A stretch of DNA of 6,159 bases from Bacteroidales bacterium (GTDB lineage: Bacteria > Bacteroidota > Bacteroidia > Bacteroidales > UBA10428): the NCBI GenBank assembly GCA_016935595.1, contig JAFGQQ010000526.1:1-6159 (forward strand), given 5' to 3'. A model generated the notes under the pieces. It was given only the letters and a program-made list of their open reading frames with translations. It made no database searches and was not told the DNA's origin. Position 1 is the first letter of the stretch, and each line of letters starts with the position of its first letter. Made by a program: the position numbers and the translations under genes. Positions 1 to 6,159 of the stretch are shown here, piece after piece.

Positions 1-1166
1 CTAATAACTGGGAAGATGCCAAATTGTTATCATATTTACCAAACGGAAAAAGCAATATTGTAATTTCTCCTGAGTATGGATATATGGATGTTGACTACAT
101 TAAAATTCCTTCCGATACAATTACATTATTGCCGGCCCTAAGTCCCATAAATGGAGTGTTTTATAAAGACAATCCCGTTGGACTAAATGTTTTTATTGAT
201 GCTAAAGGTGCAGAATTGCAATCTGTTAGATCAAATAACCTGAATATTAACTTTAATATATTGCCTTTTCCTCATATCGAAAAAGCATATTCAGTATCTT
301 TATCGCAATTATCAATAAACGAACTCCTTGAAGGAAAGCATAAACTATTCTTTAATTTTTCAACTGGTGCTGTTGCTGAATATAATTTGCAAGTATTCAA
401 CAGGTTTGTTGCACCTAACCTTACAATTATTATGTTTAATATCGAGCATGGAAATTCAACTCTGTTTATATTTCCTGACGGGAAAATAATGCTTATCGAC
501 AGCGGTAAAGACCAATATGCCCGTTCGGTGGTTATTCCGTTCCTGGAAAAACATGGAATTGATAAAATTGATTATTTTATCCTAACACATTACCATGATG
601 ACCACATAGGAGCTAAAGATGATATAATAAAAGAATTTAATATAGAAACAGTTTGGGATTATAGATCATTTAAAAGAGGGGATTCTATTCAACTAAATGA
701 TGTTAAATTCCTGTTTCTGAATGCATACGACAATGGCGACAACGAAAACGACCGTTCACTTTCATTTATAATGAATTATAATGGATTTGTTTATTCACAT
801 GGGGCTGATAATTATGCACATACACAAAATGAATTAATGAAAATATTTAAGTCTCGGCTACAAGCCCATGTTTTTAATGCAAACCATCATTTTCATGGAT
901 CGGTTAATCCAAATTACATTGCTATAACTAATCCTTATTTGGTTTTTGTTTCAGCCGAGCAGGCAATATACGCTCGCGGTGCATATATGGACATGTATAA
1001 AGAGCGTACTGAAAAAGTCTTATTACAAAGGCATGCACGGTTAATCGAAACTTTATTTTCGCTTGAAGCAGGTACAGTAGTAATAAGGGTGAACGATTCC
1101 AACCAATGGTGGTATGAAAACTATTTTAATGCTGATGATATATGGATTGGTAATATTAAGCAATAG
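1..1166 (+). CDS. Carbohydrate-binding module plus ComEC-type metallo-beta-lactamase hydrolase, 5' end cut by window
   Basis: Partial gene. The frame is open to the window edge (first complete codon at nt 3, 387 visible residues), so the TTG at nt 24 is internal. Visible residues about 1-36 look like the closing strands of a CBM6/CBM35 module, ending in the typical Y-x-D-V-D-Y-I-K-I pattern. Residues about 45-132 are an all-beta, Ig-like spacer. Residues about 136-365 are an MBL domain closest to the C-terminal domain of ComEC. It has a strand-D-S-G motif (D166, nt 498), the HxHxDH metal site (H196, H198, D200, H201; nt 588-605), a G-A-D in the fourth-motif position (D269, nt 807) and an N-H-H-x-H-G-S motif (H295/H296, nt 885-890). 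Most metal ligands are present, so it is probably an active metal-dependent hydrolase; substrate unknown. A carbohydrate-binding module implies export, but the signal peptide would lie outside the window. No ComEC membrane domain is visible and the short C-terminal tail shows no sorting domain. The MBL call is firm, the CBM call moderate. Confidence 0.85.
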   Translation, partial: NNWEDAKLLSYLPNGKSNIVISPEYGYMDVDYIKIPSDTITLLPALSPINGVFYKDNPVGLNVFIDAKGAELQSVRSNNLNINFNILPFPHIEKAYSVSLSQLSINELLEGKHKLFFNFSTGAVAEYNLQVFNRFVAPNLTIIMFNIEHGNSTLFIFPDGKIMLIDSGKDQYARSVVIPFLEKHGIDKIDYFILTHYHDDHIGAKDDIIKEFNIETVWDYRSFKRGDSIQLNDVKFLFLNAYDNGDNENDRSLSFIMNYNGFVYSHGADNYAHTQNELMKIFKSRLQAHVFNANHHFHGSVNPNYIAITNPYLVFVSAEQAIYARGAYMDMYKERTEKVLLQRHARLIETLFSLEAGTVVIRVNDSNQWWYENYFNADDIWIGNIKQ

Positions 1167-1295
1167 TTACATATTTGAATTGGAGAAGATGAGGAGGAAA
1201 TTATTATCCGCCGGGCAGGGTGTTTTTTCGCTATTACCTATTTAATATATCGTTATGATAACCATAATTTACATGCGCTGCTATTAAATCAAATT

Positions 1296-1952
1296 TTAAA
1301 AATTATATCTTAAGTCATAATTTAAAATATAATCATTAAGGTTGTTTATATCATTTTTAAATGTTGAGTCGATTTTATTCAAAATTTTAAAATAATAATC
1401 CCATTTCGATGAGTCTTTCAATATAATCGGAAATACTTGATCAATATTATATTTATGTTTATCGGGAATCCATGTTTCACCTTCATAAGAACCTACCTGA
1501 TATAAAATATTAATAAAATCCATAAGGACTTTATTATCCTTAATGGTAAACACATACGTAAATAATCCGGTAGTACCGGTAGAAATGTATGTATTATTTG
1601 AACATATTATTTTCCCGTCCTCAAGGTTTGAATATAAATATGCAGGGATTATGCCATATGTAATCGATAACCATTCAAGTATCCTGCTAAACAGCATTTG
1701 CTTGTTTATGTCCGGATAGTCTAATATATAAGAATATTGCAGCTTTCCGTTGTAGTTTAATGGCAAGTCAGGGTATTTGTTTTTATTGATTGCTTCATTC
1801 CATTTTTTACCAATTAGTTTGTATTGATCCAATGAAATATCATGAGATAAAAATTTTTCGTGTAACATGGCTTTCTCTATAGAATCAGATTGTCCATGAA
1901 GTTTTATTCCAAGTATCAATGCGGCAAATAATATAAATATTCTCATAATCAT
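1296..1952 (-). CDS. Secreted DUF4468-like protein of unknown function
   Basis: A 218-residue protein with a signal peptide: Met-Ile-Met-Arg, a hydrophobic core over residues 5-16, and a likely signal peptidase I cut after Gly20, leaving Gln21 as the mature N-terminus. There is no lipobox Cys, so a soluble periplasmic or secreted protein is expected. Residues about 64-153 resemble DUF4468, a Bacteroidota domain with a TBP-like fold: a first strand (L-Q-Y-S-Y), a helix with L-F-x-R-x-x-E-W-L, an E-D-G-K-I turn, then a strand (T-Y-V-F-T-I-K-D). The function of that domain is unknown. The rest is Lys/Asp/Asn/Tyr-rich and unassigned. The start is ATG at 1952; ATG at 1946 (Met3) is equally possible and leaves the signal peptide intact. 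No Shine-Dalgarno sequence precedes either. It is convergent with the MBL gene (129-base gap) and divergent from the 76-residue gene (164-base gap), so it is probably transcribed alone. The coding call is firm; the family call is by pattern only. Confidence 0.75.
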   Translation of the reverse strand: MIMRIFILFAALILGIKLHGQSDSIEKAMLHEKFLSHDISLDQYKLIGKKWNEAINKNKYPDLPLNYNGKLQYSYILDYPDINKQMLFSRILEWLSITYGIIPAYLYSNLEDGKIICSNNTYISTGTTGLFTYVFTIKDNKVLMDFINILYQVGSYEGETWIPDKHKYNIDQVFPIILKDSSKWDYYFKILNKIDSTFKNDINNLNDYILNYDLRYNF

Positions 1953-2044
1953 TTTATGTTAAGTAAGTTTATATCTCTGAAATTATATATTAATTAGTTT
2001 ATTTACTAAAAAATATAATTTGAAATATTCTCAAAAATTGTGCC

Positions 2045-2052
2045 CAAAAATA
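2045..2052 (-). promoter_or_regulatory. Candidate -7 element for the DUF4468-like gene
   Basis: Read on the minus strand, these eight bases are TATTTTTG, an exact match to the Bacteroidota -7 consensus TAnnTTTG. They lie about 90 bases upstream of the ATG at 1952. No good TTTG -33 box is found 19-21 bases further upstream; only a weak GTTTAT-like stretch is there. In such AT-rich DNA a chance match is quite possible. Confidence 0.3.
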
Positions 2053-2116
2053 TTTATAGGGATGAATTAAAATAAACAGGATTTTTTTATCTTTATATTA
2101 GTAAAAACAACAGGCA

Positions 2117-2347
2117 ATGTTAAAAAGAGTATTGGTAAAACATACTTATAAAGGGGAAGTGGTTGATTTGGATTTTATTAACACCCATAAATCTTTGTTT
2201 ACTAATCAACCCTCGCGTCAGGATCTGATTGAACATATTGACAACCTGGACAAAAAAACAGACCGGGATAAAATCTCAATATTATATATTAACGAAAACG
2301 GAAAATTTTTTGAAGAAGTAAATACTGAAGTAAAATTTGGGCTTTAA
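2117..2347 (+). CDS. Small hypothetical protein, 76 residues
   Basis: I do not recognise this protein. It starts at ATG 2117, with an in-frame TAA at 2102 ruling out a longer form. A CAGG lies only two bases upstream of the start, too close for a standard ribosome binding site. It is highly charged, with no signal peptide, membrane segment or Cys, so a small cytoplasmic protein is expected. The visible pattern is a beta strand (V-L-V-K-H-T-Y), a short turn, a helix around residues 34-45 (R-Q-D-L-I-E-H-I-D-N-L), a strand (K-I-S-I-L-Y-I-N), an E-N-G-K turn and a last strand: a compact alpha/beta fold. It stands alone, divergent from the DUF4468-like gene and about 150 bases before the peptidase gene. 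Balanced composition and a plausible secondary-structure pattern argue for a real gene, but its length leaves some doubt. Confidence 0.6.
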   Translation: MLKRVLVKHTYKGEVVDLDFINTHKSLFTNQPSRQDLIEHIDNLDKKTDRDKISILYINENGKFFEEVNTEVKFGL

Positions 2348-2410
2348 CTAATCAGGGATTATTTCGATTATATTTATCTTTATTATAATTACAAAGCTAA
2401 TATTATTGTA

Positions 2411-2439
2411 TTTGATAAAGAAATTTTATTTTTACTTTG
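2411..2439 (+). promoter_or_regulatory. Candidate Bacteroidota-type promoter for the S41 peptidase gene
   Basis: A TTTG (2411-2414) is followed after 17 bases by TTACTTTG (2432-2439), which matches seven of the eight positions of TAnnTTTG. The spacing is slightly short of the usual 19-21 bases. Transcription would begin near 2446, giving a leader of about 55 bases before the ATG at 2501. The position is sensible but the match is imperfect and the background is AT-rich. Confidence 0.3.
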
Positions 2440-2500
2440 ATTAACTTATAATTGAAGTAAATAATAACCGGATTTGAATGGATATAGGCAATTTTTTTTT

Positions 2501-3889
2501 ATGAGAATAATGTACAAATTATTCAGTATAATCATTATAATAACATTTATTATAAACTCATTAAATGCTCAAAAAACAATTGAAACGCTTAATGGGAAGT
2601 GGTTATTTATAATCAATACAAATGATGTTGGTTCCATACGTAGTATTGTTGATATGAAAACTAAGGATAATACTTTTTATGCCTGCAGCAGAAAAAAAGC
2701 TTCTTCTGATGTTTTTGGTTTTTGGACTTCTTTTATGATTAAGGTTTTAACAAATGAATTTAAGAATGGAAGTTTGTTACGAATTGAAAACGGAATTTTT
2801 GATAATTCAGGCGATACCTGCCAAATTTCAGGGCGGTTTATATGGCCAATTGAACATTATTATATAAAGGGTTCATTATATCGTGATACTACACATGCAG
2901 TATTAATAGATGCAAACAATACAATAAAAGGTACAATTGTAGCATGCCGTTTAAATCAGCAACATCCTATTGCTGAATATATTTCTGTTATTGAAGAAGT
3001 AATTGATTCTGTCAGGATAAACATATATAACCCTGCTATTATTGACAAGAAAGAGTGGAATAGGTTTGAAAACAAGATTAAGCAGGTTTCAAAAAAAGCA
3101 CAGGATGATATGGAAATTATTTTTGCACATTATTACTATGCTGATATGCTTTCATTCTCGCACTTTGCATTAATCGGAAACATTGATATTTCAACATCAA
3201 TATCTTATAATACTGTTTCAAATGAGTTAGAATTAGATGAACTGGATACAATCACAGCATATTTAAAAATTAAATCATTTAAGGGAAGTTCAGAAGAGGT
3301 AGATAGCATAATGGATATTATTATACATAAGGATTACAAAAACCTTATCGTAGATCTTAGGGATAATCCCGGGGGCTCAATTGAAGCAGGAATGGCTTTT
3401 GCATCAAGAGTATTTGACACTTCTTTTTATGGTGGGGTTTTCCTAACTCAAAAATGGTTTGCAAAAAACTCAAATCCTCCCTCAATTGATAAATATGATT
3501 CATTTCCTCATTTTTCAGCAGCAAATTATGATCTTCTTTTAAAAGGAATTCATAATAATGATGGACTTTGCCTTAAAGTAATCCCAAAACCTGAAACATT
3601 TTCCGGCAAATTATTTCTACTGGTCAATAGTAAAACTGCAAGTACATGTGAGCCTATTGTATATGGATTAAAACAAAACAATCGTGCAATTATTGTTGGT
3701 TCAAAAACAGCCGGAAATATGCTAAGTACTGAGCATTTTTCAATATCCACAGATTTTACTGCTATTATTCCAACAGCCGTTTATTATACATCAGATGGTT
3801 ACCAGATTGAGCAGAAAGGCATTTCTCCTGATATTGTAATAAATCCGGAAGAAGCATTAAACTATGTATTAAAACACTTAATGAAATAA
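2501..3889 (+). CDS. Secreted S41-family peptidase, PDZ-less, tricorn/IRBP-like active site
   Basis: A 462-residue protein. The ATG at 2501 is chosen because it gives a clean signal peptide (M-R-I-M-Y-K-L-F, an Ile-rich core, then N-A before Gln25); ATG 2510 also works. An in-frame TTG at 2474 would place a charged, aromatic stretch before the signal and is unlikely. Residues about 28-150 are beta-rich, opening with L-N-G-K-W, possibly a small barrel; I cannot assign a family. Residues about 158-220 are the helical entry to the S41 domain, which then runs to the C-terminus. Its marks are S-H-F-A-L (H221, nt 3161), D-L-R-D-N-P-G-G (285-292), T-A-S-T-C-E (nucleophile candidate S381, nt 3641) and I-E-Q-K-G-I-S-P-D (E437, nt 3809). 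Only about 30 residues separate the His motif from the next core strand, leaving no room for a PDZ domain. The CtpA/Tsp Lys, expected 25 residues after the Ser, is Asn here. A Ser-His-Glu mechanism is my inference. It probably acts in the periplasm on unknown substrates, as a single-gene unit. Confidence 0.85.
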   Translation: MRIMYKLFSIIIIITFIINSLNAQKTIETLNGKWLFIINTNDVGSIRSIVDMKTKDNTFYACSRKKASSDVFGFWTSFMIKVLTNEFKNGSLLRIENGIFDNSGDTCQISGRFIWPIEHYYIKGSLYRDTTHAVLIDANNTIKGTIVACRLNQQHPIAEYISVIEEVIDSVRINIYNPAIIDKKEWNRFENKIKQVSKKAQDDMEIIFAHYYYADMLSFSHFALIGNIDISTSISYNTVSNELELDELDTITAYLKIKSFKGSSEEVDSIMDIIIHKDYKNLIVDLRDNPGGSIEAGMAFASRVFDTSFYGGVFLTQKWFAKNSNPPSIDKYDSFPHFSAANYDLLLKGIHNNDGLCLKVIPKPETFSGKLFLLVNSKTASTCEPIVYGLKQNNRAIIVGSKTAGNMLSTEHFSISTDFTAIIPTAVYYTSDGYQIEQKGISPDIVINPEEALNYVLKHLMK

Positions 3890-3987
3890 GGATATATGGG
3901 GAATTTAAATTATTATAGTATTTTAGTATTGACTTGAAAAATAAAGAAAAGGCATATTGACCATAAAATATTAATTATTCCAGGGTA

Positions 3988-4908
3988 ATGATAAAAATTG
4001 AAGGGCTTAGAAAAAAATACGGGGATTTTACGGCTGTTGATGATTTAAATTTTGAGATATCTAAAAATGAAATTTTTGGATTATTAGGTCCCAATGGTGC
4101 TGGAAAAACAACTACAATAAGTATGATTTGTGGTTTGCTGCCTATAACTGAAGGGAGAATAATATTTGATGAAAACAACGGAAAGGACAAAAAGTCAATT
4201 ATTGGCTATTGTCCTCAGGAAAATATTTTTTATCCAAATCTAACTTGTATTGAACAACTACTTTTCATAGGACAATTATATAATTTACCGGTAAAACAAA
4301 TTAAAGCTAAGGCTTTTGAATTATTAAATTTATTAGGATTATCAGATAAAGCAAATGTTTTGGCTGGTAAATTGTCTGGTGGCATGAAAAGAAGATTAAA
4401 TATTTGCCTTGCATTAACACATAATCCCGAAATTCTTATTCTGGATGAACCTGAAGCCGGATTAGATCCTCAAAGCAGAATTCTTGTCCGTGACTTTATT
4501 AAAGCATATGGAAAAGAAAAAACAATTATTCTTACCACACATAATATGGATGAGGCTGACCGTTTGGCAGAAAGGATTGCTATTATTGACCACGGAAAAC
4601 TACTTCAACTGGATACGCCCCAAAACCTGAAAAAAACAATTGGCGAAGGTGATATTTTGGAGCTTGTTTTAGAGAATATAAATGAAAATTCAATAAAACA
4701 GTTTTCTGAACATGAATCGTTAAATTCTTTATCTATTAAAATATGTAATGATACTCTATTATTGAAACACTCTAATATAATAGAAATGTTACCTGTTATA
4801 AAAAATGTTGCTGATCAGTTGGGATTAAACTTGTCCGAAATAAAACTCAGGGAAAACACACTTGAAGATGTTTTTATTCATTTAACCGGGAGAAAACTGA
4901 GAGGATGA
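3988..4908 (+). CDS. ABC transporter ATP-binding protein, ABC-2 exporter type
   Basis: A 306-residue cytoplasmic ATPase that would energise export through the permease encoded next. All nucleotide-binding motifs are present in order: Walker A G-P-N-G-A-G-K-T-T (34-42), Q-loop Gln77 in Y-C-P-Q-E, signature L-S-G-G-M (129-133), Walker B I-L-I-L-D-E-P (149-155), D-loop A-G-L-D (157-160) and switch His185 in T-T-H-N-M-D-E. The C-terminal stretch T-L-E-D-V-F-I-H-L-T-G-R is typical of the CcmA/DrrA-like group (COG1131) that pairs with ABC-2 permeases. Length is normal for the group. Residue 156, after the Walker B D-E-P, is Glu where Thr, Phe or similar is more usual. The start at ATG 3988 is supported by an upstream in-frame TAA at 3964; AGGG lies only two bases before it. 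Its last four bases overlap the permease start (ATGA), so the two are co-translated. Substrate cannot be inferred. Confidence 0.95.
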   Translation: MIKIEGLRKKYGDFTAVDDLNFEISKNEIFGLLGPNGAGKTTTISMICGLLPITEGRIIFDENNGKDKKSIIGYCPQENIFYPNLTCIEQLLFIGQLYNLPVKQIKAKAFELLNLLGLSDKANVLAGKLSGGMKRRLNICLALTHNPEILILDEPEAGLDPQSRILVRDFIKAYGKEKTIILTTHNMDEADRLAERIAIIDHGKLLQLDTPQNLKKTIGEGDILELVLENINENSIKQFSEHESLNSLSIKICNDTLLLKHSNIIEMLPVIKNVADQLGLNLSEIKLRENTLEDVFIHLTGRKLRG

Positions 4909-6074
4909 AAATAAAAAACATAATAGGAAAAAGCATTAAAGAACAAATACGCAGCTACTGGGTTCTGTTATTGTCCGTATCTATGGGGCCTTTCTTTATT
5001 TTTGTTTATTACCTGATAATGGAAACCTCAAAACCTCAATATAACATTCTTATTATAAATAATGATAAAGGAGTTCTCGCGGAAGGAGTAAAGATAAATT
5101 TTGGAGATAATTTATTTACATTTTATAAAGATTTCAATACAAACACTGTTTCAACGCCTTTTACTGTTAAAAAAGAAATTGATATAACTTCGGGAATAAA
5201 TAGTGTTAAAAATAAGAAAGCTGATGTTTTAATTATTATTGATGATTCTTTGTCGATAGCTATTGAAAAAAGAATGCAAAATGATAGTCTTACTATTCCT
5301 ATTATTGAATTTATTGGCGATTTAACAAATACAAATTATCTAATAGGTGCAGTTTGGGCTAATGAAATTTTAAATCAATATTTTCAACAGGTTACAGGTT
5401 CAAAGCAAATAGTCACTATTAAAGAAACGGCATTAGGTTCATCGGGCTCGGTAAACGATTTTGATATGGTTGTGCCTGGTATTTTAATTGTGTCAATTAT
5501 TATGCTGATGTTTACTGCAAGTATTGCTTTCGTTTCTGAAGTTGAAAACAAGACTATAATACGGTTAAAACTTTCAAAATTAACGACTTTCGAATTTCTT
5601 GGCGGGGTAACTATTGTCCAATTATTAGTTGGGGTTTTTTCAGTTTTGTTAACGCTGATTACAGCCATTGGACTTGGTTTTAAATACAATGGCTCTGTAT
5701 TAATTATGATTTTAGTTGCCAGTTTAACCAGTCTGTCTATTATCTCATTTAGTTTAATAATTGCTGCTATTACAAAATCTGCTAACCAGGTACTTGTAGT
5801 TGGTAATTTTCCAATGTTTTTGTTTATGTTTTTTACCGGGGCAGCTTTTCCTTTAAAAAGCAAAGCTTTATTTACTATTGCCGGTTATCCTTTAAACATT
5901 CAAGGACTAATGTCTCCGACACACGCTATTTCAGCCCTAAATAAAACTTTAATCATGGATATGGATTTTTCAAGTATAATTCCTGAAATTGTGGTTATAA
6001 TTATACTAACAATAGTATATTTTATAATAGGTGGCTTAATTTATAAAAGAAATCATTTAAAATTAGACATTTAG
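4905..6074 (+). CDS. ABC-2 type transporter permease
   Basis: A 389-residue inner-membrane permease partnering the ATPase encoded just upstream. Hydrophobicity suggests the standard layout of the ABC2_membrane_3 family: one N-terminal transmembrane helix (about 19-39), a large extracytoplasmic domain (about 41-187) with Y-N-I-L-I-I-N-N-D and A-D-V-L-I-I-I-D-D strands, then five helices (about 189-210, 235-258, 264-289, 297-316 and 360-380) and a short basic tail. The cytoplasmic loop after helix 2 carries E-V-E-N-K-T-I-I-R-L-K-L-S, the coupling-type segment common in this family. Length is normal. The ATG at 4905 lies within the ATPase stop (4-base overlap), implying translational coupling; the purines GAGAGG sit directly before it with no spacer. 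One permease with one ATPase suggests homodimers of each. The substrate (drug, lipid, peptide or polysaccharide) cannot be told from sequence. Further operon members could lie beyond the window. Confidence 0.93.
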   Translation: MKIKNIIGKSIKEQIRSYWVLLLSVSMGPFFIFVYYLIMETSKPQYNILIINNDKGVLAEGVKINFGDNLFTFYKDFNTNTVSTPFTVKKEIDITSGINSVKNKKADVLIIIDDSLSIAIEKRMQNDSLTIPIIEFIGDLTNTNYLIGAVWANEILNQYFQQVTGSKQIVTIKETALGSSGSVNDFDMVVPGILIVSIIMLMFTASIAFVSEVENKTIIRLKLSKLTTFEFLGGVTIVQLLVGVFSVLLTLITAIGLGFKYNGSVLIMILVASLTSLSIISFSLIIAAITKSANQVLVVGNFPMFLFMFFTGAAFPLKSKALFTIAGYPLNIQGLMSPTHAISALNKTLIMDMDFSSIIPEIVVIIILTIVYFIIGGLIYKRNHLKLDI

Positions 6075-6159
6075 TTTCAATACTTTGTTTTTCTGTTTTC
6101 TATGCAATTATTGGTATTTACTGATTTGCTTTAAACAAAAAACATTGCCATGCTTTGTC

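Noticed and set aside
1189..1245. 18-codon open frame starting ATG-AGG-AGG in the convergent gap
   Set aside because: Too short to support, with no upstream ribosome site and no recognisable product.
1253..1267. Inverted repeat TTATG-ATAAC-CATAA
   Set aside because: A five-base AT-rich repeat expected by chance; no T run follows.
2088..2095. TATCTTTA as a -7 element for the 76-residue gene
   Set aside because: Seven of eight matches, but the final G is missing and no -33 box is found.
2346..2364. Small hairpin TAATC-AGG-GATTA after the 76-residue gene
   Set aside because: Only five AT-rich pairs with a three-base loop and a short T run; too weak to call a terminator in this background.
3550..3750. 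66-residue open frame on the minus strand
   Set aside because: It is antisense to the catalytic part of the S41 peptidase; a shadow frame.
3924..3931. TAGTATTG as a -7 element for the ABC operon
   Set aside because: Seven of eight matches to TAnnTTTG but no TTTG box at a proper distance upstream.
3975..4190. 71-residue open frame on the minus strand
   Set aside because: It is antisense to the start of the ABC ATPase, including its Walker A codons; a shadow frame.
5384..5863. 159-residue open frame on the minus strand
   Set aside because: It lies wholly inside the permease gene, whose protein has clear family features; the antisense product is low-complexity and has no recognisable domain.
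6075..6159. Possible terminator or next gene start in the final 85 bases
   Set aside because: T-rich and A-rich stretches do not form a good hairpin, and the ATG at 6150 has only three codons before the window ends.

Overview
The window looks like a piece of a Bacteroidota chromosome. It is AT-rich, and its two secreted proteins have signal peptides that place Gln right after the predicted signal peptidase I site. Start codons lack well-spaced Shine-Dalgarno sequences, TAnnTTTG-like promoter elements occur between genes, and one product resembles DUF4468, a domain seen mainly in this phylum. Genus cannot be read from the sequence. No rRNA, tRNA, CRISPR array, insertion sequence or phage gene was seen.

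Layout: (1) nt 1-1166 (+), the 3' part of a larger gene cut by the window edge. It encodes the end of a CBM6/35-like carbohydrate-binding module, an all-beta spacer and a ComEC-type metallo-beta-lactamase (MBL) domain. (2) nt 1296-1952 (-), a convergent gene for a small secreted DUF4468-like protein. (3) nt 2117-2347 (+), divergent from it, a 76-residue protein with no recognised family. (4) nt 2501-3889 (+), a secreted S41-family peptidase with an N-terminal beta-rich domain, no PDZ domain, and catalytic residues that fit the Ser-His-Glu (tricorn/IRBP-like) pattern better than the Ser-Lys dyad of CtpA/Tsp. (5) nt 3988-4908 and 4905-6074 (+), an ABC ATPase and an ABC-2 permease sharing a 4-base ATGA overlap, clearly one transcription and translation unit. 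The last 85 bases hold no gene I can support.

How they work together: only the ABC pair is a firm functional unit, a predicted exporter of unknown substrate. The secreted MBL protein, DUF4468-like protein and S41 peptidase are envelope or extracellular proteins, but orientation and gaps of about 100-165 bases suggest separate transcription. I found no convincing new multi-gene system. The points most worth a second look are the CBM-MBL domain combination and the PDZ-less, Lys-less S41 peptidase.
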